A stretch of DNA of 22,641 bases from RGIG4097 sp964599875 (GCA_964599875.1 CAZRHE010000023.1:1-22641), one strand, 5' to 3'. Positions 1 to 5,882 are shown, numbered from the stretch's first letter. Numbers and translations: made by a program. Notes: a model not told the origin generated them from the sequence alone.

Positions 1-1
1 A

Positions 2-55
2 AACAGCTACACCTCTCAAATGGTCCGCACCATCAAATACTTCGCGGAACTGTAA
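2..55 (+). CDS. 3' end of an unidentified protein-coding gene (partial)
   Basis: Only the last 17 codons are inside the window, reading NSYTSQMVRTIKYFAEL and then TAA. The frame is chosen because it is the only one giving a protein-like tail directly followed by a clear rho-independent terminator. No function can be assigned from this fragment. Confidence 0.5.
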   Translation, partial: NSYTSQMVRTIKYFAEL

Positions 56-68
56 AATAACAACCGAC

Positions 69-98
69 AAAAATCCCACCGCAATCGGTGGGATTTTT
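69..98 (+). terminator. Rho-independent terminator
   Basis: A perfect 13-bp stem (AAAAATCCCACCG / CGGTGGGATTTTT) with a CAAT loop starts 13 nt after the stop of the partial plus-strand gene. The T-rich arm provides the U-tract. Confidence 0.85.
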
Positions 99-126
99 AT
101 TTTGCCGTTTTCGCGCGTTATTGGTT

Positions 127-198
127 TTACACTAATTCCAAATATTTGTCTGCAAGCACAATAATATCTTCTACGTCAATTAAGCCTTTCCTTACACC
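127..198 (-). other. Possible orphan C-terminal peptide remnant
   Basis: Just past the lipoprotein stop, the overlapping -1 frame encodes a protein-like tail (from GVRKGLIDVEDII to ADKYLELV) ending in TAA at 127-129. The frame is closed upstream by TGA at 199-201. It has no start codon or ribosome binding site of its own. The pattern KGLIDVEDIIVLADKYL loosely recalls half of a dockerin/EF-hand repeat but lacks the full calcium loop. It could be a frameshifted former extension of the lipoprotein, a remnant of another gene, or chance. Confidence 0.2.
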
Positions 199-719
199 TC
201 ATTCTGTGTGCTTATAAAGGTTATTTTCACAGATGAGAAGTCCACTGATTTTACTTTTGTAACCAATGCTCTTACAGTAGGAGCAGATGCACAAGATGGT
301 GTCGGACCGCCTTCCGCGGGCTGCGGATAGTCTTGAAATATTTTAATATCACAAATGCCATTTTCTACGGCTACATCCGTTAGATAACACGGAAATCCAT
401 AATTATACGTCGTAAAAATGTAAACAATAACTCTTTCTGTTTCAAAATCCACACTCGTTGGAAAGCCAATAAACATAGAGTCAAGATTTTGTTTATTGTC
501 TATCAAAACCGTTGTCGTTTCCACCGAATATTCGTCTATCATAGATAACGTAGCAAGATAGTCCTGTTTTAATATTTTTTCTCCTCTATCGAAAAACACT
601 GCAGATTCAAGCAATTCGTTTACTTCAGGCACTTTATCTTCCTCCTCGTTGCACGCAGTAAATATAATCGACACAAGCGCAATAATAAGAATAATCAATG
701 CAATTTTTTTTGTTCTCAT
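192..719 (-). CDS. Small predicted lipoprotein, function unknown
   Basis: This 175-aa protein has a classic type II signal peptide: Lys/Arg at residues 3-5, a hydrophobic run at 6-20, and lipobox FTAC with the lipidated Cys at 23. An acidic linker (EEED) follows, so it is probably anchored to the outer face of the membrane. The mature part is a single small domain with beta-like stretches near VIVYIFTTYNYG and a C-terminal CASAPTVRALVTKVK segment. The general shape recalls PrcB-like extracellular domains, but I cannot confirm this. The start is supported by an AGGAGG ribosome binding site 4-6 nt upstream and by a TTGACA promoter element. It appears monocistronic. Confidence 0.75.
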   Translation of the reverse strand: MRTKKIALIILIIALVSIIFTACNEEEDKVPEVNELLESAVFFDRGEKILKQDYLATLSMIDEYSVETTTVLIDNKQNLDSMFIGFPTSVDFETERVIVYIFTTYNYGFPCYLTDVAVENGICDIKIFQDYPQPAEGGPTPSCASAPTVRALVTKVKSVDFSSVKITFISTQNEV

Positions 720-737
720 ATCTTACCTCCTACTATA

Positions 738-766
738 TTTTTATCATATCGTCACAATCGTGTCAA
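738..766 (-). promoter_or_regulatory. Candidate promoter of the lipoprotein gene
   Basis: On the minus strand TTGACA (761-766) is followed after 17 nt by TAAAAA (738-743), just upstream of the AGGAGG site. The -35 is consensus and the -10 is weak. Confidence 0.45.
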
Positions 767-828
767 TGCCGAATTATCCATATTGCATAAATGCATTATG
801 TTATGGAATTCAAGCGTAATAATGAAAA

Positions 829-846
829 ACCCGTCGGACGACGGGT
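829..846 (-). terminator. Rho-independent terminator
   Basis: A 7-bp stem ACCCGTC/GACGGGT with a 4-nt loop is followed on the minus strand by TTTTTCATT. It sits 27 nt past the stop of the COG2426-type gene. Confidence 0.7.
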
Positions 847-872
847 ATTATGCATAAGTTTTGTAATTTTTG

Positions 873-1682
873 CTATATTTCGGATTTGTCTTTCAGATAA
901 CTCTCGTTCTTTCTTTCGTCGTTGCCGACCACAATATGCTTGTTGCCCTCGTCGTCCACGTACTCCTTTTTGATGAGGACGGAGCCGTTTTCCGTGGCTT
1001 CTTTTTCGAGTTGCGCAAGTTCGTATAGCGAACGATTACCGTATTTATCCTTTTCGGTTTCGAGTTTCTTCTCGCGTTTTGCGGAGCGCGTGAAATAGAG
1101 GGATACGAACAATGCGATTGCAAGGATGATGAATCCGTACAGGACGAAATCCATATATCCCGCAGGCACGAAGGTCACGATGAGGGTGAGTATCCCCGCC
1201 GCCGCTATGTTGCCGAAAAAGACCGCAAGCGCCGCTTTCCACAATTTGAAATCGAGAATTCCCGCTATGCAACTTCCCGTCCAACTGCCCGTCATCGGGA
1301 GAGGTATTCCGACGAAAATCAGCACTCCCCAGAATTTCTTTGCATCCGCAGACATCTTCTTTTTGAGCCCCGTAGCGTTTTCCTCGCTTACGTCGGGCGC
1401 GCGGTCGGACAAATTCTCTTCGAGATTCTTGCCGAACTTTGCAAACGTCTTGCTCCTCTTCAATTTGCGGATGAGGGGACGGATAAGGAGTATTATAGGA
1501 ACGACCATGACGGACGACCCCGCTACGCAACAAAACATGCCCGCAATCGGATTGACGTCCATTCCGCCCATAAGCAGCAATGCGCCTCGCAACTCCACAA
1601 TCGGAATTATGGAGATTATGAACAAGGTGAGATAACCGTTGCCCGTCCAACTTAAAAAGAAATTTGCAATAGTTTCAGTCAT
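873..1682 (-). CDS. COG2426-type (small multidrug export family) integral membrane protein
   Basis: The protein is 269 aa with about five hydrophobic segments (roughly residues 15-37, 46-70, 117-143, 148-172 and 178-198) and a charged cytoplasmic tail. Two hallmarks of the PF06695/COG2426 family are visible: PIVELRGA at 27-34 and IPLPMTGSWTG at 126-136. The family name suggests small-molecule export, but its real substrate is poorly defined. I start at 1682 (MTETIANFF), not at the upstream ATG at 2006. The former has GAGGT upstream and lies directly below a good promoter, while the longer version would run through the non-coding repeat tract. The last 70 residues are hydrophilic and unusually long. 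Confidence 0.85.
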   Translation of the reverse strand: MTETIANFFLSWTGNGYLTLFIISIIPIVELRGALLLMGGMDVNPIAGMFCCVAGSSVMVVPIILLIRPLIRKLKRSKTFAKFGKNLEENLSDRAPDVSEENATGLKKKMSADAKKFWGVLIFVGIPLPMTGSWTGSCIAGILDFKLWKAALAVFFGNIAAAGILTLIVTFVPAGYMDFVLYGFIILAIALFVSLYFTRSAKREKKLETEKDKYGNRSLYELAQLEKEATENGSVLIKKEYVDDEGNKHIVVGNDERKNESYLKDKSEI

Positions 1683-1697
1683 ATTTACCTCGCATTT

Positions 1698-1726
1698 AGT
1701 ATATCTCAAAGCGCGATTCAAGTCAA
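1698..1726 (-). promoter_or_regulatory. Promoter of the COG2426-type gene
   Basis: TTGACT (1721-1726), a 17-nt spacer and TATACT (1698-1703) read on the minus strand. The expected start near 1691 leaves a leader of only about 10 nt before the ATG at 1682. This also argues against the longer upstream start. Confidence 0.7.
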
Positions 1727-1860
1727 GAAAGCAAATATGCTTGCTAAACAACTTAAATATATTATATAATTTGAACAACGATGCGATAAGTGAAATAATG
1801 AGAAGTAATAAGTAATAGTGATTAGATAATAAGTGTGGGCGGGACACCCGCACCCGATTA

Positions 1861-1928
1861 TACAAGCACTCACTTATTCGAAGACGGAACACGAGGCGCG
1901 ACGCGCCGAGAACTTCGAGTGTTGAGCG
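1861..1928 (+). repeat. Dispersed non-coding repeat, copy A
   Basis: These 68 nt match 22571-22638 in the same orientation with only two mismatches (C/T at the third base, T/C at the fifteenth). The core has the dyad GGCGCG-A-CGCGCC (1895-1907), inside CGAAG...CTTCG (1879-1917). Copy A continues into further GC-rich dyads, but copy B runs off the window, so the full unit length is unknown. Confidence 0.85.
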
Positions 1929-2173
1929 GAGCCGCAAGGCGGTGCCCCTGCCTTGCGTCAGTACAAGCGACTGCGTGCATTGGGTTCGCGTAGCGGGCAC
2001 GCACAAAGCGCAGTGGCATAACGAGGAACGTTACTTAACGCGAAACCGAGTGTTGTCCCCCGCGCGAGCGGTCGTCGTGGGTCCCTTTAGGGGGAACGGC
2101 GATGGGGAAAACACGTGAGGAAAGGGGAAATATAGATTAAGGTGCAAGCACTAAAGTCTATGATGAAACAAAT

Positions 2174-2224
2174 CGCGGACGGATAGGAGCGTACTTGCCG
2201 TACGTGACTATTCGGACAAGCGCG
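2174..2224 (+). promoter_or_regulatory. Possible structured 5' leader of the TtcA-like gene
   Basis: Three stacked pairings can form one long hairpin: CGCG 2174-2177 with 2221-2224, GGATA 2181-2185 with TATTC 2209-2213 (one G-U pair), and CGTAC 2190-2194 with GTACG 2200-2204 around TTGCC. It ends 38 nt before the start codon. I do not recognise a known riboswitch class. Confidence 0.3.
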
Positions 2225-2262
2225 GTTGACAAAGATAATCGCAAAATAGCGAGGTTTAAGAT

Positions 2263-3018
2263 ATGCAAAAAATCCTCTCCGCCATGCGCAGAGCAATTCA
2301 AGATTACGACATGATTCACGACGGCGATAAAATATTCGTGGGGCTTTCGGGCGGGAAAGACAGCGGACTGTTGCTGGCGGGGCTCAAGGCTTATCAACGC
2401 TTTTCGCCGGAGAAATTCGAACTCAGCGCAATCACGATAGATATGGGGCTCAAGGACACCAAAAAAGAGGAAACGGATAGGCTCCATAGTTGGTGTGAGG
2501 AGTTGGGCGTGCCGCATTACGTCGTCGAAACGGATATAGCGGAAATCATCTTCGAGGCGAGAGAGGAACAAAACCCCTGCTCATTGTGCGCTAAAATGCG
2601 TAGAGGCGCGCTTAACAACAAACTCAACGAGTTGGGTGGCGGAACGCTTGCGCTCGGTCACAACGCCGATGACGTCGCCGAAACCATGCTTTTGTCCCTT
2701 CTCTACGAGGGAAGATTCAGTTGTTTCTCTCCTACCGCATATATGGATAGGTCGGGAGTGAAACTCATCCGCCCGCTAATCTACATCGAAGAATACGACG
2801 TGAAGGCTGCAGTCGAGAGATTGAATATCCCCGTCGTCAACAACCCCTGCCCTCAAAATCATTTCTCCAAGCGCGAATACGCCAAGAATCTGATAAAGGA
2901 AATCTGCAAGGATATCCCCTTTGCCAAGGAGCGCATATTAGGCGCAATCTACCACCCCGAGCGCAACAACCTCTGGCAAAAACCCGAAACTCCGCCCCAC
3001 AATCCCCAAAAGAAATAA
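2263..3018 (+). CDS. TtcA-family PP-loop tRNA thiolation protein
   Basis: The protein is 251 aa. It carries the PP-loop ATP-pyrophosphatase motif SGGKDS at residues 29-34 and the TtcA hallmarks NPCSLCAKMRRG (C106, C109), LGHNADDVAET (131-141) and IRPLIYIEEYDV, followed by a third cysteine, C196. In TtcA three cysteines bind a [4Fe-4S] cluster used to make 2-thiocytidine at tRNA position 32. All three equivalents are present, so a cluster-dependent tRNA sulfur-transfer role is likely. The exact tRNA base cannot be proven from sequence. A GAGG site lies 8 nt upstream of the ATG, and a terminator follows 16 nt after the stop. It is probably monocistronic and cytoplasmic. Confidence 0.85.
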   Translation: MQKILSAMRRAIQDYDMIHDGDKIFVGLSGGKDSGLLLAGLKAYQRFSPEKFELSAITIDMGLKDTKKEETDRLHSWCEELGVPHYVVETDIAEIIFEAREEQNPCSLCAKMRRGALNNKLNELGGGTLALGHNADDVAETMLLSLLYEGRFSCFSPTAYMDRSGVKLIRPLIYIEEYDVKAAVERLNIPVVNNPCPQNHFSKREYAKNLIKEICKDIPFAKERILGAIYHPERNNLWQKPETPPHNPQKK

Positions 3019-3034
3019 CCCGATCAAATAACGC

Positions 3035-3062
3035 AAAACGGAGCCTTCATCGGCTCCGTTTT
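3035..3062 (+). terminator. Rho-independent terminator, likely bidirectional (GGAGCC type, copy 1)
   Basis: An 11-bp stem AAAACGGAGCC / GGCTCCGTTTT with a 6-nt loop is followed by more T. It lies between the convergent TtcA-like gene and the minus-strand gene ending at 3093. Nearly the same hairpin recurs at 3810-3837. Confidence 0.85.
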
Positions 3063-3092
3063 TTCATCTCGGGATTTATAAGAGATTTTTTT

Positions 3093-3521
3093 CTATTGAG
3101 CTGTCATCAACTGTTTTGCTTTGTTTAAGGCCTTTTGCATAGTTGCAAATGCTTTATCATTGTTTTCTTCTATTTTTTTGTTTTTTGATTTCGTTATTAA
3201 CAACAATGGCAAAATCACAAAATAAATAATCTTTATTTTCTTTTTCGGCTCCAAAGTGGCTTGCGCATTCTCATATACTTGCTGACATTTGCGCAAAGAT
3301 TGATAATTGGGCATGCTTGTATCGCGCGAAAGAATTAGATTCACATAATTTTCGCTTTCAGTCACGCTATAAACAGATCCCGTAAAAAGGCCTGCTTCGA
3401 GATGAGAATCTTTAACTTTTACTTCTTGCGAGCTAGTAACTTCCCATCCAAAACATGCGTATGCATTAATAATGCGCTCTTCATCTTGGGGCATAATCTG
3501 CATTTTTTTTGTTTCTTTCAT
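3093..3521 (-). CDS. Unknown protein with a C-terminal hydrophobic segment, divergent from an XRE regulator
   Basis: The protein is 142 aa. An N-terminal globular part of about 90 residues includes EERIINAYACFGWEV and a YVNLILSRDTSMPNYQSLR segment. A basic KKKIK stretch and one hydrophobic segment (about 97-110) follow, then a charged, probably helical tail. I do not recognise a named family; it resembles small hypothetical membrane proteins of Firmicutes. AGGAGGTAA lies 4-8 nt upstream. The promoter is a perfect TTGACA-N17-TATAAT whose -10 is covered by one arm of an inverted repeat. This makes control by the divergent XRE regulator likely. Confidence 0.7.
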   Translation of the reverse strand: MKETKKMQIMPQDEERIINAYACFGWEVTSSQEVKVKDSHLEAGLFTGSVYSVTESENYVNLILSRDTSMPNYQSLRKCQQVYENAQATLEPKKKIKIIYFVILPLLLITKSKNKKIEENNDKAFATMQKALNKAKQLMTAQ

Positions 3522-3560
3522 AATAATTACCTCCTAAAAAACAACATATGTGTTTTATTT

Positions 3561-3586
3561 ACAACATTATACACAATAAATGTTGT
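3561..3586. promoter_or_regulatory. Operator-like inverted repeat in the XRE divergent region
   Basis: Perfect 8-nt arms ACAACATT (3561-3568) and AATGTTGT (3579-3586) are separated by 10 nt. The left arm overlaps the -10 of the minus-strand promoter and the right arm lies just before the xre start. A further ACAACAT lies at 3541-3547. This is a natural binding site for the neighbouring HTH protein. Confidence 0.6.
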
Positions 3587-3594
3587 ATTGTCAA
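3566..3594 (-). promoter_or_regulatory. Perfect-consensus sigma-A promoter of the 142-aa protein gene
   Basis: On the minus strand TTGACA (3589-3594), exactly 17 nt and TATAAT (3566-3571) give a full consensus match. The -35 lies only 3 nt from the start codon of the divergent regulator, so expression of the two genes must be linked. Confidence 0.85.
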
Positions 3595-3597
3595 GAT

Positions 3598-3801
3598 ATG
3601 AAAACTTTTGGTGAAAATTTAGCATATGAAAGAAAGGTCGCGGGACTTACGCAAAAAGAACTTGCGGACAGAATGGGCATAAAGCAACAGCAATTAAGCC
3701 GTTGGGAAAGGAATCAAATCGAGCCCACCGTTTCAAGCATCGTTGCGATTGCAAAAGCACTCGACGTGACCTATGACGAACTTTTCAACGAAATCGAATA
3801 A
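3598..3801 (+). CDS. Small XRE-family HTH transcriptional regulator
   Basis: The 67-aa protein is nearly all one Cro/C1-type HTH domain: QKELADRMGIKQQQLSRWERNQIEPTV spans the two HTH helices, followed by SSIVAIAKALDVTYDELF. I use the ATG at 3598 (MKTFGENLAYERK), which aligns with normal XRE starts and with the MKTLGGNIKFYRE start of the second XRE here. The in-frame ATG at 3580 would add six residues from inside the operator. There is no Shine-Dalgarno sequence, so a leaderless or weakly translated mRNA is possible. It likely binds the inverted repeat at 3561-3586 to control itself and the divergent gene. Confidence 0.85.
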   Translation: MKTFGENLAYERKVAGLTQKELADRMGIKQQQLSRWERNQIEPTVSSIVAIAKALDVTYDELFNEIE

Positions 3802-3809
3802 TAAAGCGC

Positions 3810-3837
3810 AAAACGGAGCCGACGACGGCTCCGTTTT
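3810..3837 (+). terminator. Rho-independent terminator, bidirectional (GGAGCC type, copy 2)
   Basis: A 12-bp stem AAAACGGAGCCG / CGGCTCCGTTTT with an ACGA loop lies between the convergent xre gene and the minus-strand gene ending at 3866. Its stem and 5' flank (CGCAAAACGGAGCC) match copy 1; only the loop differs. Confidence 0.85.
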
Positions 3838-3865
3838 TATTGAAGTGTTTTTCATTTACACATTG

Positions 3866-4540
3866 TTAACTATAAAGTTGATTGTTGATTTTTAACGCAA
3901 TCCTATTAGCCGTAGAAATCACAACGTCAAGCTGCGTACCATCATCAAGCATACAAAACAAATATATCGGAACAAACGTCGAAATCGTATTATGCTCATC
4001 GTATTTTTTGCCGTTAACTTTTATGTAATGGTGGTACCAACCTGCGTAAACAATAATTTCAACACCTTTGTATTCGTAAATTTTACAAGAAAGCAATAGT
4101 GCACAAAGCATTATCATTGCCAAGATTATATCAATTACCACAAAAACATATACTATGATTTCTCTTGTGAAACTATTGTCTACTACGTATGAAACAATTT
4201 CATAACTGTCAACGTTTCCACCCGTAAAATAGACCGAACCGGTTAACGTTTTTTCTCCTATACCATATAATTCAATCGTTTTTCGTCCGAGATGGTTTTC
4301 TTTTTCATCATAAAAATTAACTTGCACTTGAGCGCCATCCAGTTTTTTATTAAAAGTAACGTCGATTTCGCAATCCGATGAACCAAGTGCATCATAATAT
4401 TCGACGTAACAGTTGCTATCAACAATTTCAACACCACTTGGCTCAGTTGTTGAAACTACTATAGGAGCAATTATGCCTGCTAATAACAACGCAATTGCCA
4501 CTATTCTATATATCAATAGTTTTTTCTTCTCGATTACCAT
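3866..4540 (-). CDS. Unknown two-helix membrane protein
   Basis: The protein is 224 aa. A first transmembrane helix lies at residues 9-30 after a basic KKK, followed by an extracytoplasmic region of about 95 residues rich in beta-like strands (31-126). A second helix lies at 128-152. The C-terminal module of about 70 residues begins KGVEIIVYAGWYHHYIKVNG, carries DEHNTISTF and ends in ISTANRIALKINNQLY. This tail resembles a module I recall from other small Firmicutes membrane proteins, but I cannot name it. The start is supported by GGAG 8 nt upstream. It has its own transcription unit ending at the shared GGAGCC terminator. Upstream lie repeated TCGATGAACA elements that may regulate it. Confidence 0.7.
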   Translation of the reverse strand: MVIEKKKLLIYRIVAIALLLAGIIAPIVVSTTEPSGVEIVDSNCYVEYYDALGSSDCEIDVTFNKKLDGAQVQVNFYDEKENHLGRKTIELYGIGEKTLTGSVYFTGGNVDSYEIVSYVVDNSFTREIIVYVFVVIDIILAMIMLCALLLSCKIYEYKGVEIIVYAGWYHHYIKVNGKKYDEHNTISTFVPIYLFCMLDDGTQLDVVISTANRIALKINNQLYS

Positions 4541-4587
4541 AGCTATTCTCCATTATATAAATATTTGTTTTTCTATCACTTTCAATT

Positions 4588-4642
4588 TTCGATGAACAAA
4601 TTTCAAGCAAAAATGTTCATCGAATAACATAATCGATGAACA
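4588..4642. promoter_or_regulatory. Cluster of TCGATGAACA operator-like repeats
   Basis: TTCGATGAACA (4588-4598) forms a perfect 11-nt inverted repeat with TGTTCATCGAA (4614-4624). A third copy, TCGATGAACA, lies at 4633-4642, and a partial ATGTTCATGG at 4741-4750. All sit between the membrane protein gene and the orphan plus-strand promoter at 4712-4740. The pattern suggests binding sites for a regulator not identified here. Confidence 0.5.
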
Positions 4643-4711
4643 AAATTCGATATTATGTACATGATTTAGTCTAACAGATGCACAAAATGACAGTGAAAAA
4701 TAGATTATATA

Positions 4712-4740
4712 TTGACTATTATTGCTTTTAAGCGTAAAAT
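4712..4740 (+). promoter_or_regulatory. Orphan plus-strand promoter
   Basis: TTGACT (4712-4717), 17 nt and TAAAAT (4735-4740) form a good sigma-A promoter. No gene on this strand follows before the hairpin at 4793-4834; the next gene is on the opposite strand. Confidence 0.5.
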
Positions 4741-4746
4741 ATGTTC

Positions 4747-4834
4747 ATGGAATATGTTATTTTATGCACATTTCACAGCGTTAAATGGATTAAAAAAACG
4801 CCGAGCACGGAATCCGTGTTCGGCGTTTTGTTTT
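4747..4834 (+). ncRNA. Candidate small RNA of about 88 nt
   Basis: A transcript from the orphan promoter would start near 4747 and stop at the terminator hairpin ending at 4834. The interval holds no ribosome binding site or credible short ORF. Its 3' end would face the toxin mRNA, which terminates at the same hairpin from the other side. This is inference from promoter and terminator only. Confidence 0.25.
4793..4834 (-). terminator. Rho-independent terminator, bidirectional (GCCGAGCACGG type, copy 1)
   Basis: A long stem AAAACGCCGAGCACGG / CCGTGTTCGGCGTTTT (one G-U pair) with a 3-nt loop lies 2 nt past the toxin stop. On the minus strand it is followed by seven T. The 42 nt are identical to 6561-6602. 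Confidence 0.9.
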
Positions 4835-4835
4835 C

Positions 4836-5453
4836 TTATGCAAACGATATATCTTTATCCCCATATACTTCTGCAATCAACTCCTTAATCCAAACAATAG
4901 ATTTTCCGCAATCCCAGTCGTATGAAGATAATTTGCATTTTAGAGAGTCGTCTTCGCATACGCATATTTCTTCCATTGTATGTGTATTATCATAAATATG
5001 CACCGAATCGCATTTTGAAAAAACCGCCTTCAAATTTTCCTGCGAATCGCCATATCTCTTCTCAATTAGTTCTGCGCTAATACCATGTCCGCCTTTCGCC
5101 TCTCTTTCGGACACGCGAGTAATAGCAATGTCCACCGATTCCACACCTACGTAATATAACTCAACGAAATATCCGAGTTGCTTGGCATCGTCAATGAGTT
5201 TTAGTATGGATTTTCCGCAAAGCGTAGTTTCTCTATTAAAAGATAATCGTTCTGCCAACAATTGTTTTTGCCTTGAAAGCAATTGTTTCGATGCTCTTAA
5301 TTGACAATTTTCATCTCTCCAATCCCAGCCGTTTTGCAAAACGATTTCATCGCTGTTCAACCGCTCGCCGAAATCGCCGTTCAACATTTTATATAGCGTA
5401 CTTTTCCCCGCTCCGTTGACTCCGGCAAATATAGTAAGTTTAATATTTTTCAT
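4836..5453 (-). CDS. Zeta-toxin-like P-loop kinase (toxin of a type II TA module)
   Basis: The 205-aa protein has Walker A GVNGAGKST at residues 11-19, the NSDEI segment at 33-37 with the likely catalytic Asp35, and the FNRETT motif at 72-77. A YVGVESVDIAITRVSEREAKGGHG segment at 101-124 supplies the conserved arginines and the lid-like GGHG. This order is typical of the zeta toxin/PezT kinase family, whose studied members phosphorylate UDP-N-acetylglucosamine and so block cell wall synthesis. The substrate here is inferred. The start has GAGGT 8-9 nt upstream and overlaps the antitoxin gene by 14 nt, indicating translational coupling. Related AAA kinases with non-toxic roles cannot be fully excluded. 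Confidence 0.8.
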   Translation of the reverse strand: MKNIKLTIFAGVNGAGKSTLYKMLNGDFGERLNSDEIVLQNGWDWRDENCQLRASKQLLSRQKQLLAERLSFNRETTLCGKSILKLIDDAKQLGYFVELYYVGVESVDIAITRVSEREAKGGHGISAELIEKRYGDSQENLKAVFSKCDSVHIYDNTHTMEEICVCEDDSLKCKLSSYDWDCGKSIVWIKELIAEVYGDKDISFA

Positions 5454-5772
5454 TCTTTATGACCTCGTTTTGTTTAATGCGCAAGACCGCGTTGTAGACA
5501 CCGGTGTAAAATATCCTTTCGTCCTGAGTTTTTGCTTGTTTTATCAGTTTGTCATAGTTATCGACGTTGAGCATATATTCTCGCTCTTCAAACACTCTTC
5601 GTAGCATAGCGGTAAATCCGTTGTCGTATTTTTCGTCGAAACAATCTTGGCTCATTACGACCAAATCTCCGTAACCATTTTTAGTCACGAAAATCGGCTC
5701 AACCGAATCGTTGCACAACTTCGATATATTCGCAGTGTTTTTCATTTCCTTGATAGGTATAATTTTCGGCAT
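5440..5772 (-). CDS. Phd/YefM-family antitoxin
   Basis: The protein is 110 aa from the chosen ATG at 5772. It opens MPKIIPIKEMKNTANISKLC, then has PIFVTKNGYGDLVVMSQDCF, the usual Phd/YefM DNA-binding fold with a strand reading VTKNGYGDLVVMS. The C-terminal half (about residues 48-110) is charged and probably helical, the part that normally wraps the toxin. The start at 5772 has GAGGT 6 nt upstream. An ATG at 5799 would lie within the operator repeats. It is the first gene of the operon and overlaps the toxin. Phd-type antitoxins usually repress their own promoter, in line with three TACCAT repeats there. Confidence 0.85.
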   Translation of the reverse strand: MPKIIPIKEMKNTANISKLCNDSVEPIFVTKNGYGDLVVMSQDCFDEKYDNGFTAMLRRVFEEREYMLNVDNYDKLIKQAKTQDERIFYTGVYNAVLRIKQNEVIKNEKY

Positions 5773-5793
5773 AACTACCTCACTATTATATAA

Positions 5794-5821
5794 TACCATT
5801 ATTGTACCATAATTATACCAT
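5794..5821. promoter_or_regulatory. 11-bp-spaced TACCAT repeats, likely antitoxin operator
   Basis: TACCAT occurs at 5794, 5805 and 5816 (plus strand), exactly 11 bp apart, about one helical turn. The array covers the -10 and the spacer of the TA promoter. Its position and phasing fit cooperative binding of antitoxin dimers on one DNA face. Confidence 0.65.
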
Positions 5822-5828
5822 TTGTCAA
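5801..5828 (-). promoter_or_regulatory. Promoter of the antitoxin-toxin operon
   Basis: On the minus strand TTGACA (5823-5828), 16 nt and TACAAT (5801-5806). It is fully overlaid by the TACCAT repeat array. Confidence 0.65.
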
Positions 5829-5846
5829 CAAAATCTCTTTTTATGC

Positions 5847-5882
5847 AAAAACGCCGAGCACGGACTCCGTGTTCGGCGTTTT
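5847..5882 (-). terminator. Rho-independent terminator (GCCGAGCACGG type, copy 2)
   Basis: The hairpin is identical to the copies at 4793 and 6561 except for one loop base (ACT instead of AAT). It lies between the second xre gene and the TA promoter and should stop transcription from the xre gene. The 107 nt between it and the xre stop hold no gene, only a weak GGAC/GTCC hairpin with a T-run near 5970-5986. Confidence 0.85.

Larger units (their letters stand above)
1683..2262. other. 580-nt gene-free, dyad-rich intergenic tract
   Basis: No credible gene lies between the two divergent genes. The left 120 nt is AT-rich and carries the minus-strand promoter. From about 1830 to 2110 the tract is GC-rich and full of short inverted repeats: GCGGG/CCCGC at 1839-1851, CGCAAGGC/GCCTTGCG at 1933-1957, TGCGTGC/GCACGCA at 1972-2003 and CGTT/AACG at 2029-2040. 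It contains the dispersed repeat copy at 1861-1928. The part nearest the TtcA-like gene can form an extended hairpin at 2174-2224. Confidence 0.6.

Noticed and set aside
1683..2006. N-terminal extension of the COG2426-type gene (ATG at 2006)
   Set aside because: It would translate through a promoter and the dispersed repeat; the start at 1682 has a ribosome binding site and the family's normal N-terminus.
3580..3597. Earlier ATG for the first XRE gene
   Set aside because: It lies inside the operator dyad and adds residues absent from typical XRE N-termini.
4741..4995. 84-aa plus-strand ORF across the terminator
   Set aside because: It reads through the terminator hairpin into the antisense of the toxin gene and has no ribosome binding site.
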